Shown one piece after another: positions 22,706 to 31,991 of a stretch of 64,000 nucleotides of DNA; within the stretch, counting starts at the first letter, position 1, and each line of letters starts with the position of its first letter. Made by a program: the position numbers and the translations under genes. The notes under the pieces were generated by a model, which was not told the DNA's origin, made no database searches, and was given only the letters and a program-made list of their open reading frames with translations. The stretch covers positions 1 to 64,000 of the forward strand of contig NZ_JAGFWR010000009.1 in the NCBI RefSeq assembly GCF_017599305.1. Reading direction: 5' to 3'. The stretch is from Micromonospora antibiotica (lineage in GTDB: Bacteria; Actinomycetota; Actinomycetes; Mycobacteriales; Micromonosporaceae).

Positions 22706-25273
22706 ATGACCGGTGGACGATTGGTCGTCGTCGGCAACGGCATGGTCGGCCAACGGTTCGTCGAGGCGCTGCGCGCCCGCGACCACGACCGGCGCTGGCA
22801 GGTGACGGTGCTCGCCGAGGAACCCCGCCCGGCGTACGACCGGGTACGACTGTCGGCGTTCTTCGACGGGGTGTCCGCCGAGGAGCTCAACCTGCACACC
22901 CCCGACGAGGGGGTGCGGCTGCACCTCGGCGAGCCGGTCACCGGGATCGACCGGGACCGGCGGGTGGTGACCACCGCGACCGGGGAGCACCCGTACGACG
23001 CGCTGGTGCTGGCCACCGGGTCGTACCCGTTCGTCCCGCCGGTGGCCGGCATGGACCTGCCGGGCGTCTTCGTCTACCGCACCCTGGACGACCTGGAGGC
23101 GATCCGGGAGCACGCCCGGGGCCGGGTGACCGGGGCGGTGATCGGCGGCGGCCTGCTCGGTCTGGAGGCCGCCAACGCGCTGCGGCTGCTGGGGCTGCGC
23201 ACCCACGTGGTGGAGTTCGCGCCCCGGCTGATGCCGGTGCAGGTCGACGAGGCGGGCGGCGCGATGCTGCGGCGTTACGTCGAGGAGCTGGGCGTCACCA
23301 CCCACCTCGGGGTGGGCACCACCGCGCTGCGGCCCGGCCCGACCGGCACGGTCGCCGCGCTGGACCTCTCCGACGGCGGCACGGTCGACGCCGACCTGGT
23401 GGTGGTGGCCGCCGGCATCCGGCCCCGCGACGAGCTGGCCCGCGCCGCCGGGCTGGGCCTCGGCCCCCGGGGCGGGGTGCTGGTCGACGGGAGCTGCCGC
23501 AGCGACGACGAGCGGATCTGGGCGGTCGGCGAGTGCGCGGCCGTCGACGGCACCTGCCACGGACTGGTCGCCCCCGGCTACGCGATGGCCGAGGTGGTGG
23601 CCGACCGGCTGCTCGGCGGCGCGGCCACCTTCCCCGGCGCGGACAGCGCCACCAAGCTCAAGCTGCTCGGCGTCGACGTGGCATCGTTCGGTGACGCCCA
23701 CGGCACCACCCCCGGCTGCCTGGACGTCACGTTCACCGACCCGGTCACCCGCTCGTACGCGAAGCTGGTCCTCTCCGACGACGCGCGGACGCTGCTCGGC
23801 GGGGTGCTGGTCGGGGACGCGACCGCCTACCCGACGTTGCGGGCCAGCGTCGGCGGGCCGCTGCCCGCTCCCCCGTTGACGCTGCTGGCCCCGGCCGGCG
23901 AGGGCGGCGGCGGGGTGACCGCGCTGCCCGGTGCGGCGCAGGTCTGCTCCTGCAACGCGGTGACCCGCGACGACATCGACGCGGCGATCGCCGGCGGGGC
24001 GTGCGACGTGCCGGCGTTGAAGGCGTGCACCCGGGCCGGGACGAGCTGCGGCTCCTGCGTGCCGATGCTCAAGCAGTTGCTCGACGCGGCCGGGGTGCAG
24101 CAGTCCACGGCGCTGTGCGAGCACTTCGACGCCAGCCGGCAGGAGTTGTTCGACATCGTCCGGGTGCGCGGCATCCGGACGTTCTCGCAGCTCGTCGCCG
24201 AGCACGGCCGGGGCCGGGGCTGCGACGTCTGCAAGCCGGTGGTGGCCTCGATCCTCGCGTCGCTGGGCACCGGGCACGTGCTCGACGGCGAGCAGGCGTC
24301 GTTGCAGGACACCAACGACCACTTCCTGGCCAACCTGCAACGCGACGGCAGCTACTCGGTCGTGCCCCGGATCCCGGGCGGCGAGATCACCCCGGACAAG
24401 CTGATCGTGATCGGTGAGGTGGCCCGCGACTTCCAGCTCTACACCAAGATCACCGGCGGGCAGCGCATCGACCTGTTCGGCGCGCGGGTCGAGCAGCTCC
24501 CGCAGATCTGGCGGCGGCTGGTCGACGCCGGCTTCGAGTCCGGCCACGCGTACGGCAAGGCGCTGCGCACGGTGAAGTCCTGCGTCGGCGAGACCTGGTG
24601 CCGCTACGGGGTGCAGGACTCGGTCGGCCTGGCCGTCGCGCTGGAACTGCGTTACCGGGGGTTGCGGGCCCCGCACAAGCTCAAGTCCGCCGTCTCCGGC
24701 TGCGCCCGGGAGTGCGCCGAGGCCCGCAGCAAGGACTTCGGCATCATCGCCACCGACACCGGGTGGAACCTCTACCTCGGCGGCAACGGCGGTTTCCGGC
24801 CCCGGCACGCCGACCTGTTCGCCACCGACCTGACCACCGACGAGCTGATCACCCTGATCGACAGGTTCCTGATGTTCTACGTCCGCACCGCCGACCGGCT
24901 GCAACGCACCTCCGCCTGGATCGAGGCGATGGACGGTGGCCTGGAGCACCTCCGGTCGGTGATCGTCGACGACTCGCTCGGGCTCTGCGCCGAACTCGAC
25001 GCGGCGATGGCCCGGCACGTCACGTCCTACTCCGACGAGTGGCGCGACGTGCTCGACGACCCGGAACGGCTGCGCCGGTTCACCTCCTTCGTCAACGCCC
25101 CCGAGGTGCCGGACCCGTCGATCACCTTCGCCGTGGAACGCGGCCAGCCGGTACCGACACGCGGTCCCGTCGCCGCCGGGGCCGCACCACCGGACGGGGC
25201 CGCCGCCCCCGCCGGGGCACCCACCCGGCGTCGCCAGCCCGTCGTCCTCGGCCTGCCGGAGGTGCGGCGATGA
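22706..25273 (+). CDS. nirB: Nitrite reductase (NAD(P)H), large subunit
   Basis: 855 residues. It reduces nitrite to ammonium in the cytoplasm. Order: FAD/NAD domain (LVVVGNGMVGQRFVEAL), BFD domain (VCSCNAVT ... GTSCGSC near 413-451), ferredoxin-like half-domain, then the siroheme/4Fe-4S domain with SCVGETWC near 625 and SGCAREC near 665-669. ATG 22706 was chosen because GAGGAGGTGA lies 4-5 nt upstream; an ATG at 22673 overlapping the previous stop (ATGA) is the alternative and would add 11 residues. Its stop overlaps nirD. Confidence 0.95.
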   Translation: MTGGRLVVVGNGMVGQRFVEALRARDHDRRWQVTVLAEEPRPAYDRVRLSAFFDGVSAEELNLHTPDEGVRLHLGEPVTGIDRDRRVVTTATGEHPYDALVLATGSYPFVPPVAGMDLPGVFVYRTLDDLEAIREHARGRVTGAVIGGGLLGLEAANALRLLGLRTHVVEFAPRLMPVQVDEAGGAMLRRYVEELGVTTHLGVGTTALRPGPTGTVAALDLSDGGTVDADLVVVAAGIRPRDELARAAGLGLGPRGGVLVDGSCRSDDERIWAVGECAAVDGTCHGLVAPGYAMAEVVADRLLGGAATFPGADSATKLKLLGVDVASFGDAHGTTPGCLDVTFTDPVTRSYAKLVLSDDARTLLGGVLVGDATAYPTLRASVGGPLPAPPLTLLAPAGEGGGGVTALPGAAQVCSCNAVTRDDIDAAIAGGACDVPALKACTRAGTSCGSCVPMLKQLLDAAGVQQSTALCEHFDASRQELFDIVRVRGIRTFSQLVAEHGRGRGCDVCKPVVASILASLGTGHVLDGEQASLQDTNDHFLANLQRDGSYSVVPRIPGGEITPDKLIVIGEVARDFQLYTKITGGQRIDLFGARVEQLPQIWRRLVDAGFESGHAYGKALRTVKSCVGETWCRYGVQDSVGLAVALELRYRGLRAPHKLKSAVSGCARECAEARSKDFGIIATDTGWNLYLGGNGGFRPRHADLFATDLTTDELITLIDRFLMFYVRTADRLQRTSAWIEAMDGGLEHLRSVIVDDSLGLCAELDAAMARHVTSYSDEWRDVLDDPERLRRFTSFVNAPEVPDPSITFAVERGQPVPTRGPVAAGAAPPDGAAAPAGAPTRRRQPVVLGLPEVRR

Positions 25274-25617
25274 GCGACACCGTCACCATCGGCTGGGCCC
25301 CGGTCTGCCCGCTGGAGAGGCTGGAACCCGAGCGCGGCGTCGCCGCCCTGGTCGACGGCGTCCAGGTGGCCATCTTCCGCACCGACGACGAGCTGTTCGC
25401 GGTCGACAACCTCGACCCGCTCAGCGGCGCGTACGTGATGTCGCGGGGCATCGTCGGCAGCCGGGGCGGGGTGCCCACCGTCGCCTCCCCCCTGCACAAG
25501 CAGGTGTACGACCTGCGAACCGGGCTGTGCCTGGACCTGCCCGGGGTGACCCTGCCCCGGTACGACGTCCGCTGCCGGGACGGCCTGGTCGAGGTGCGGC
25601 TGCGACAGGAGGAGTGA
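25270..25617 (+). CDS. nirD: Nitrite reductase (NAD(P)H), small subunit
   Basis: 115 residues, normal length. NirD has a Rieske-like fold without iron ligands; here SPLHKQVYDLRTG sits where the second ligand pair of a true Rieske protein would be and the Cys/His pairs are absent, as expected. It partners NirB. ATG overlaps the nirB stop (ATGA), and its own stop shares one base with the next ATG (TGATG). Confidence 0.94.
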   Translation: MSDTVTIGWAPVCPLERLEPERGVAALVDGVQVAIFRTDDELFAVDNLDPLSGAYVMSRGIVGSRGGVPTVASPLHKQVYDLRTGLCLDLPGVTLPRYDVRCRDGLVEVRLRQEE

Positions 25618-26705
25618 TGCGGGACGAACTGGCCGGCTTCACCATCGGGGTGACCGCCGACCGGCGACGCGACGAGTTGGCCGCGTTGCTGGAACGGCGC
25701 GGTGCCCGGGTGGTGCTCGCCCCGGCCCTGCGGATCGTGCCGCTGGCCGACGACACCGACCTGCGGGACGCCACCCGGGCCTGCCTGGACCGGCCACCGG
25801 ACGTGCTGATGGCCAACACCGGCATCGGGATGCGCGGCTGGTTGGAGGCGGCCGAGGGCTGGGGGCTGGCCGAGCCGCTGAAGAACGTGCTGTCCCGGGC
25901 CTACGTGGTGGCCCGGGGCCCCAAGGCGCGCGGCGCGATCCGGGCCGCCGGCCTGCACGACCAGTGGTCGCCGGCCTCGGAGAGCTGCGAGGAGGTGGTC
26001 GAGCACCTGTGCCGACGTGGGGTGGCCGGGCAGGTGATCGCCATGCAACTGCACGGCGACCGGCAACCGGAGTGCACCGAGGCCCTGGAGGCCGCCGGGG
26101 CCACCGTGATCGAGGTGCCCGTCTACCGGTGGGCCCCACCGACCGACCCGGCCCCGCTGCACCGGCTGATCGACCTCGTCGCCGGCCGGCTGGTCGACGC
26201 CGTCACCTTCACCTCCGCCCCGGCGGCGGAGGCGCTGCTGCGCGCCGCCGGGGACCGTACCGAGACGGTGCTGGCCGCGTTGCGGGGCGACGTGCTGGTC
26301 AGCTGCGTCGGCGCGGTCACCGCCGAACCGCTGGTGCGGCGGGGCGTGCCGGTCAGCGCGCCGACCCGGGCCCGGCTCGGCGCGCTGGTCCGCACCATCG
26401 TGGACGAACTGCCCCGCCGAACCGTCACGGTCAAGGCGGCCGGGCACCTGCTGACCCTGCGTGGGCACGCCGCCGTCATCGACGGGGAGCTGCGGCCCCT
26501 GGCACCCGCGCCGATGGCGGTGCTGCGGGCGCTCGCCGCCCAGCCCGGTCGGGTGCTGTCCCGGACCGAACTGCTGCGCACGCTGCCCCGGGGGGCCGAC
26601 GAGCACGCGGTGGAGATGGCGGTGGCCCGGCTGCGGGTGGGGCTGCGGGCACCCCGGGTGGTGCAGACCGTGGTCAAGCGCGGCTACCGGCTCCGGGTGG
26701 AGTGA
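25617..26705 (+). CDS. Uroporphyrinogen-III synthase-like domain fused to an OmpR-type winged helix
   Basis: 362 residues. Residues 1-about 250 are a HemD-like double domain (FTIGVTADRRRDELAALL; VTFTSAPAAEALL). Residues about 262-362 are a winged-helix DNA-binding domain of OmpR/PhoB type (LAPAPMAVLRALAAQPGRVLS ... VVKRGYRLRV). Such fusions occur near nir/nar genes in other actinobacteria, for example the mycobacterial Rv0260c region next to narK3. It may sense a tetrapyrrole and regulate the operon, or make siroheme precursor; sequence cannot separate these. Catalytic residues of HemD are poorly conserved in general. Last gene of the nas-nir operon, translationally coupled to nirD. Confidence 0.85.
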   Translation: MRDELAGFTIGVTADRRRDELAALLERRGARVVLAPALRIVPLADDTDLRDATRACLDRPPDVLMANTGIGMRGWLEAAEGWGLAEPLKNVLSRAYVVARGPKARGAIRAAGLHDQWSPASESCEEVVEHLCRRGVAGQVIAMQLHGDRQPECTEALEAAGATVIEVPVYRWAPPTDPAPLHRLIDLVAGRLVDAVTFTSAPAAEALLRAAGDRTETVLAALRGDVLVSCVGAVTAEPLVRRGVPVSAPTRARLGALVRTIVDELPRRTVTVKAAGHLLTLRGHAAVIDGELRPLAPAPMAVLRALAAQPGRVLSRTELLRTLPRGADEHAVEMAVARLRVGLRAPRVVQTVVKRGYRLRVE

Positions 26706-26718
26706 GCCGGCAGCGGAC

Positions 26719-26766
26719 CACCGGTGGTGACGCCCCGGCCCGGAGGCTGCGCCGTCACCACCGGTG
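26719..26766. terminator. Bidirectional hairpin between the nas-nir operon and the conservon
   Basis: Perfect 14-bp arms 26719-26732 and 26753-26766 around a 20-nt loop. The flanking genes converge on it, so it can end both transcripts. Confidence 0.65.
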
Positions 26767-26777
26767 ACCGTCCGCGC

Positions 26778-27401
26778 TCAGCCCACCGGCGTCGGGAAGC
26801 CCCGGCCGTGCTCGGCCTGGAGCCGGAGCATGGCGTGCTCCACCACCGTCACCAGGACCTGCTTGACCGACTCCCGGTCCCGGGCGTCGCACATCACCAG
26901 CGGCACGTCCGCCGAGATGGCCAACGCCTCGCGGACCTCGTCCGGCTCGTACAGGTCCGAGCCGTCGAACCGGTTCAGCGCCACCACGTACGGGAGTTTG
27001 CGGTTCTCGAAGTAGTCCAACGGGGCGAAGGCGTCGGTGATCCGCCGGGTGTCCACCAGCACGGCGGCACCCACCGCACCCCGGATGATCTCGTCCCACA
27101 TGAACCAGAACCGGGTCTGCCCGGGGGTGCCGAACAGGTACAGGATCAGGTCCTGCGCCATGGTGATCCGGCCGAAGTCCATGGCGACCGTGGTGGTCTC
27201 CTTGCCGGGCACCTTCGACGGATCGTCGATGCCGACGCCGGCGGCGGTCATCAGCGCCTCTGTGGTCAGCGGAGTGATCTCGGAGATCGCCCCGACCAGG
27301 GTCGTCTTGCCCACGCCGAAGCCGCCCGCGACCACGATCTTCGCGGAGACGATTCCCCGGCTCTGGCGCGACCCGACGGGGTCATAGCCTGCGAAGTCCA
27401 C
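26778..27401 (-). CDS. cvnD: Conservon small GTPase (CvnD-like)
   Basis: 207 residues. A Ras/MglA-like P-loop GGFGVGKTT at 26-34, switch-like DFGRI and FGTPGQTRF (G3), and NRFD in the position of N/TKxD (G4) mark the cvnD family of actinobacterial conservons. These small GTPases act with a membrane histidine kinase, a roadblock protein and a DUF742 protein in a receptor-like complex. GTG start; overlaps cvnC by 20 nt. Confidence 0.9.
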   Translation of the reverse strand: MDFAGYDPVGSRQSRGIVSAKIVVAGGFGVGKTTLVGAISEITPLTTEALMTAAGVGIDDPSKVPGKETTTVAMDFGRITMAQDLILYLFGTPGQTRFWFMWDEIIRGAVGAAVLVDTRRITDAFAPLDYFENRKLPYVVALNRFDGSDLYEPDEVREALAISADVPLVMCDARDRESVKQVLVTVVEHAMLRLQAEHGRGFPTPVG

Positions 27402-27744
27402 TTAGCACCCTTCCAAGGATTTCCATTCGCTCCTCGAACCCCTCGGCGGGAGCGGCAGTGTGTAGCGTGAGCAGACCGTCGGCGACCAGGTCGGCGACCA
27501 GCACCCGGGCGACGCCCAACGGCATCCGGGTGTAAGCGGCGATCTCCGCCAGCGACTGCGCCCGGCCCTCGCAGACGGTGGCGATCCGGTACTTGTCGTG
27601 GCCGGCGAAGCGGGACTCGGCCACCTGGGTCGCACTGGAGGTGAGCACCGCCTCCAGTGCGATGTCCCGGCTCGGCTCGGTGCGGCCCCGGGTGACCGCG
27701 TACGGACGCACCAACGCCCCGCGCGGGTCCCGTCGGGGGTCCAT
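27382..27744 (-). CDS. cvnC: DUF742 protein (CvnC-like)
   Basis: 120 residues. DUF742 domain with LVRPYAVTRGRTEP, then a winged-helix-like part (SLAEIAAYTRMPLGVARVLV). Ends GFEERMEILGRVLSGLRRL, typical of the family. It bridges the kinase side and the GTPase in conservons; its biochemical role is unknown. ATG with AAGGAGGTGATC, a near-perfect anti-16S match, about 8 nt upstream, so it is translated independently of the gene 84 bp before it. Confidence 0.9.
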   Translation of the reverse strand: MDPRRDPRGALVRPYAVTRGRTEPSRDIALEAVLTSSATQVAESRFAGHDKYRIATVCEGRAQSLAEIAAYTRMPLGVARVLVADLVADGLLTLHTAAPAEGFEERMEILGRVLSGLRRL

Positions 27745-27828
27745 GCCGCGATCACCTCCTTCCGCCCGGGTCCGGCCCGGATGCGTCGTCCCTCCGGCCG
27801 GACGCGGTCGCGCCCGGCCTCACCGGTG

Positions 27829-28236
27829 CTACGAACGCACGGCGTCCCGGGGCAGCGGCACCAACGCCGCACCCACCCGTTCGACCAGCAACGCCATCTC
27901 GTAGCCGACCTGACCCACGTCACAGCTGCGGGCGGCGAGCACCGCCATCGACGAACCGTCGCTGATCGACATGAGGAACAGGTAACCGCTGTCCATCTCG
28001 ATCACTGTCTGCAGCACCCCGCCCGCGCTGAACATCCGGGCGGCACCCTCGGTCAGACTCACCACGCCGGAGGTGATCGCGGCGAGCTGGTCGGCCCGGT
28101 CGGTGGGCAGGTCCCGCGAGGAGGCGAGCAGCAGCCCATCCGCGGACACCGCCACCACGTGGGCGATGCCCGCCACGCTGTCGGCGAAGTTGGTGAGCAG
28201 CCAACCCATGTCCTGCATGGCAGCTGGCCTGTTCAT
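27829..28236 (-). CDS. cvnB: Roadblock/LC7 protein (CvnB-like)
   Basis: 135 residues. Begins NRPAAMQDMGWLLTNF and contains AHVVAVSADGLLLASS and GYLFLMSISDGSSMAVLA, the Roadblock/LC7 fold, a GTPase-interacting module. ATG 28236 overlaps the kinase stop by 4 nt (ATGA). The long frame continuing upstream in this register is a shadow of the kinase gene. Confidence 0.9.
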   Translation of the reverse strand: MNRPAAMQDMGWLLTNFADSVAGIAHVVAVSADGLLLASSRDLPTDRADQLAAITSGVVSLTEGAARMFSAGGVLQTVIEMDSGYLFLMSISDGSSMAVLAARSCDVGQVGYEMALLVERVGAALVPLPRDAVRS

Positions 28237-31200
28237 CGGTTCGTCTCCTTGGTCGAGGTGCTGTTGAGGTCCGCGCCTGCGGTGCGTCCGCGCTGCACGC
28301 CGCGGTGGTAGGCCGAGAGCAGGCCGCGTACTTCGTCGGGGGTGCGGCGGCTGCGGTCCCGGCCCTCCTTCGGCTCGATCCCGCCGGGGACGAGCTGCGC
28401 CTGCGGCACCCGCTTCGGCAGGCCGGAACGGGTGGTGCCGGCGTTGGCCGGTTCGGCCGCCTGGCTGGCCCGGGTCCAGCCCTCGTCGGCCGCTGTCCGC
28501 CAGGCGTCGGCGTCGGCGGCCGGTGGGCCTGCCGGCGCCTCGGGCGCGGCCGGCGGGGTGGTGCCGAATGTCGACGCCGCGGTGGGGGCGGCCGGCGCGG
28601 TGGTGCCGAACGTGGACGCCGCGGTGGGGGCCGGCGGTACGGGTCCGGTGGCGGCGGGCGCTTGCGGGGCCGCCGGGGCGGGTGTGACGGTCGGGGTGCC
28701 GGCGGCCGTGGGTGCCGTCGGTACCCGGGTGGGCAGCGGCGGGCGGGTCGGCTTGCTCGCGCCGTTGGACCGCGGCGGTGCGGCCGGCGGTTCCTCGTCG
28801 AAGCGGGGCCGGGTGAAGATCGCGGTGGCGTCGTCGCCGTGCGACCGGAACCACACCGCCTCCATCTCCCGGAAGATCGGCGAGTCGGCCGGCCGGTCCG
28901 GGCGGGCGACCACCGGTGCGGCCGGCGCCGGCGGGGTGTAGGACGCGGCCGGTGCGGTGTACGGCTGGGCGGCCGGTGCGGCGTACGCGGCCGGCTGGGC
29001 CGCCGGGGCGAACGCCGCCGCGGCGGCGGCCGGGGCGAACGGGGTGGCCGCCGGAGCACCCGCGTACGGGGTGGCGGCGGGCGCACCGGCGTACGGGGTG
29101 GCCGCCGGGGCACCGGCGTACGGAGCCGCCGCCGGGGCACCGGCGAACGGCATGGCCGGCGCACCGTAGGACTCCGTCGGGGCGGGCGTGGCACCGGCGA
29201 CCGGGCCGACCGGGAGCACCGGGGCGGACTCGCCCGGCGCGGCCCGACGCGGCAGCGGGTCGATGGTCGGGTTCGCCACCGTCGGGCTGCCGGCCGAGAA
29301 GGCCCCGAACCCGGAGTCGGCCGACGGGGCGGGGACCGGCGCGAACGGTGGGGCGGAGACCGGGCCGCCGAACTGCACGGCGGGGGCGGTCTCCCGGGCG
29401 TCCACCGGCGGCTGCCACGGCGCGGGCGCCGGTGGGGCGGTGCGCCACTGGTCGTTCAGCGTCGCCGCCGCGCTGCGGGCACCGCTGAAGGCGCCGCCGA
29501 TGCCGGACGACGCGGGCGACGGCTGCTCGACCGCGAGCGGCTGGCGCGGGCGGCTGACCGCCTGGTCGCGGCCCCGGTGGGCGGGCAGGACCACGGTGGC
29601 GTTGGGCAGCGTCACCTGGGCGACGGTGCCGCCCTCGACGTTGCGGCGCAGCTCCACCCGGACGCCGTAGCGGCTGGCCAGCCGGCTGACCACGGCCAGA
29701 CCCATCAGCCGGAACGCGGCCACGTCCACGGTCGGCGGGGCGGCGAGGCGGCGGTTGAGCGAGTCGAGCTGCTCGTCGGTGAGGCCGAGTCCCCGGTCCT
29801 CGATCTGGATCAGCACGTAGTCGCGGATCCGCCGGCCGTCGGCGACGACGGTGGTGGTCGGCGGCGAGAAGCGGGTGGCGTTGTCCAGCAGCTCGGCGAC
29901 GAGGCGTACCACGTCGTTGACGGCGTGGGCGGCGACCGAGATGTCGGTGTCGACGGTGCCGAACTCGATCCGGTTGTAGAGCTCCACCTCGGACTGGGCG
30001 GCGCGCAGCACGTCGACCAGCAGCGCGTCGTCGCGGCGCGGCACGGCCGAGTCGGCACCGGCCAGCACGAGCAGGTTCTCGTCGTTGCGGCGCATCCGGG
30101 TGGCGAGGTGGTCCAGTTCGAAGAGCTGGGCGAGCCGCTTCGGGTCCTCCTCGCCGCGCTCGATCGCGTCCAGTTCGCCGATCATCCGGTCGACCAGGGT
30201 CTGACTGCGGCGGGCCAGGTTGAGGAACATCGCCGAGACGCTGGTCCGCAGCGCGGCCTGCTCGGCGGCGACCCGGACGGCCTCCCGGTGGACCACGTTG
30301 AACGCCAGGGCCACCTGGCCGACCTCGTCCCGGTTGGTCAACCGGATCGGGTCCCGCACCTGGCGGACGATCTCCTCGACCCCGCCGTCGCCGACGCTGC
30401 CCATGTTCTGCAACCGCTTGACCGCGTCCGGCAGGTCGTGGTTGGCCACCGAGAGGGCACCCTCCCGCAGCCGGCGCAGCGAGTGGTTGAGCGAGCGGGC
30501 CAGCACCACGGCGAGGGTGATCGCGACGATCAGGGTGAGCAGCACCAGCACCGTCTCGATGACGGCCTGCTGGATGACGTCGCTGCGGGCCTGCTCGGAG
30601 CGGGCGAGCAGGGTCTCCTGGAGCTGGATCTCAGTCCACCGCATCAGGTCGTTGACCGCGCCGATCGCGGCGCTGGCGTCACCGGCGCTGATCGGGCTGC
30701 GCTGGCCGACCGAGCGGGTGATGTCGGCGGCCACCCGGTCGGCGAGGCCGACGGCGTCACCGGAGACCGCGCTGAAGACCAGCGCACGTTGGGTGGGGTC
30801 GGCGGCGAGGGAGAAGCCGAGCAGTGCCTCCTGCTGACTGGTCAGGGTCGCCACGAACGAGGAGAACTGCTCCTCGTCGAGGCGTCCGCTGACCAGCGCG
30901 GTGTAGGCGACCGCCTCCTCCTCGGCGACGGCGGACTTGGCCCGGCTGAACGCGGCCACCGCGCGGCGGGCGTCCGCGAGACTCTCCTGGCCGGCCAGCT
31001 GGGCCAGGGTGTCGCCGTACGAGACCAGGTCGGTGAGGATCACGCCGTACCGCAGGGTGGCCTCGGCGACGGGCATCTGCCGGCGGTCGAGCACCTCCTG
31101 CCGGGTCGCGTCGAGCGTGCGCAGGTGGTCGTCGATCACCTTGAGCCGGTCCCGCACGGCGGCCGGGACCTCACCGAGGTCGGCCCGCTCGGCCCGGTAG

Positions 31201-31553
31201 GCGTTGATCCGCTCACCGGTGGCCCGGACCCGCAGGTTGTAGTCGTCCGGGAGCAGCTGCGGGTTGGCCAGGTAACCGGCGGCGGCCATCCGCTCCTTGT
31301 GCAGATCCTGCGTGAGCGCCGAAACGTCGATGGAGAGCGCGGTCAGCGAACGGATCTGGGTGGCGTCGACCGCACCCTCGGTAGTGGAGACGAGTCGGAT
31401 TGTCGCCAGTGCGATGACCGCTGCGACCGGTACGACCAGAATGAGGGCGAGTTTGGAACGAATCCGCGCATCCCGAAGCCGGGGCAGTCGGCGCTCCCGT
31501 TCGGTTCCGGCGCTTTCGCCTGGCTCGGGCAGGGTCGTCGGTCCGGTGCTCAC
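28233..31553 (-). CDS. cvnA: Conservon histidine kinase with NIT-like sensor domain (CvnA-like)
   Basis: 1106 residues. Transmembrane helix at about 34-55, an extracytoplasmic helical domain at about 60-330 resembling nitrate/nitrite-sensing (NIT) domains, second helix at about 338-362, HAMP at about 363-415. A possible phospho-acceptor His is in FELDHLATRMRR near 479. The ATPase N-box ELLDNATRFSPP is near 550-562, with G-box EDRGLGL. The C-terminal 450 residues are Pro/Ala-rich and include a 9-residue tandem repeat. No response-regulator gene is adjacent, as is typical of conservons. GTG with GGAGG upstream. A nitrogen-oxide ligand is inferred only from domain type and neighbourhood. Confidence 0.9.
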   Translation of the reverse strand: MSTGPTTLPEPGESAGTERERRLPRLRDARIRSKLALILVVPVAAVIALATIRLVSTTEGAVDATQIRSLTALSIDVSALTQDLHKERMAAAGYLANPQLLPDDYNLRVRATGERINAYRAERADLGEVPAAVRDRLKVIDDHLRTLDATRQEVLDRRQMPVAEATLRYGVILTDLVSYGDTLAQLAGQESLADARRAVAAFSRAKSAVAEEEAVAYTALVSGRLDEEQFSSFVATLTSQQEALLGFSLAADPTQRALVFSAVSGDAVGLADRVAADITRSVGQRSPISAGDASAAIGAVNDLMRWTEIQLQETLLARSEQARSDVIQQAVIETVLVLLTLIVAITLAVVLARSLNHSLRRLREGALSVANHDLPDAVKRLQNMGSVGDGGVEEIVRQVRDPIRLTNRDEVGQVALAFNVVHREAVRVAAEQAALRTSVSAMFLNLARRSQTLVDRMIGELDAIERGEEDPKRLAQLFELDHLATRMRRNDENLLVLAGADSAVPRRDDALLVDVLRAAQSEVELYNRIEFGTVDTDISVAAHAVNDVVRLVAELLDNATRFSPPTTTVVADGRRIRDYVLIQIEDRGLGLTDEQLDSLNRRLAAPPTVDVAAFRLMGLAVVSRLASRYGVRVELRRNVEGGTVAQVTLPNATVVLPAHRGRDQAVSRPRQPLAVEQPSPASSGIGGAFSGARSAAATLNDQWRTAPPAPAPWQPPVDARETAPAVQFGGPVSAPPFAPVPAPSADSGFGAFSAGSPTVANPTIDPLPRRAAPGESAPVLPVGPVAGATPAPTESYGAPAMPFAGAPAAAPYAGAPAATPYAGAPAATPYAGAPAATPFAPAAAAAAFAPAAQPAAYAAPAAQPYTAPAASYTPPAPAAPVVARPDRPADSPIFREMEAVWFRSHGDDATAIFTRPRFDEEPPAAPPRSNGASKPTRPPLPTRVPTAPTAAGTPTVTPAPAAPQAPAATGPVPPAPTAASTFGTTAPAAPTAASTFGTTPPAAPEAPAGPPAADADAWRTAADEGWTRASQAAEPANAGTTRSGLPKRVPQAQLVPGGIEPKEGRDRSRRTPDEVRGLLSAYHRGVQRGRTAGADLNSTSTKETNR
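29041..29148. repeat. 27-bp in-frame tandem repeat, four copies, in the kinase tail
   Basis: Units 29041-29067, 29068-29094, 29095-29121 and 29122-29148 encode PYAGAPAAT-type nonapeptides on the minus strand. Length is a multiple of three, so copy-number change keeps the frame. The region is predicted to be disordered. Confidence 0.8.
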
Positions 31554-31991
31554 GACATCGCCTCCGTCGTATCTTCCACACGCCTGACCCGCCGACCCGC
31601 GCCTGGTGCGACGGACAGCGCCACGCGCGGCACGGCCGCGATTTCATCAGAGAAGATCCTGTTTGGGAAGCCGCGTTCGGACAGGAATCGGTCGACCAGC
31701 ATGCTGATCACCGTTTTCCCTGCTTAGCAGGCCACCCCTGAACAGGGCATGTCACTCCAGAGTGTTCGTACGCCTCTGATGAGTGAGCATGGGTAAATAT
31801 CTGATGTCCCCACAATGTGAGATTCGCGTCCCGAAACCGCCGACAGCATCCGCGCTTGACCGCACGCCCCGGCATTGGCAAGGTTTTGCAGGCTTTCGCG
31901 CACACCGTACGGCACACAATCCCGTTTCTCCACTGAGGACGGACTAGCGGCGGTGACCGGGTCCGTCCCGCGCCGCACCTGGAGGACTGAG
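31554..31991. other. Divergent intergenic region, conservon / solute-binding lipoprotein
   Basis: 438 bp with no supported gene. It contains two small dyads, 31719-31731 (CCTGCT-T-AGCAGG) and 31736-31747 (CCCTG-AA-CAGGG), and an AT-richer patch around 31790-31830. It must hold the promoters of both flanking genes, but no -35/-10 pair was convincing in either direction. Confidence 0.6.

Noticed and set aside
22688..25018. Minus-strand open frame across nirB
   Set aside because: Shadow of nirB; the plus strand has all catalytic Cys motifs and overlaps with nirD.
28305..31727. Plus-strand open frame of over 1100 codons across the conservon kinase
   Set aside because: Antisense to cvnA; composition is Gly/Arg/Val-rich without domains, typical of GC-rich shadow frames.
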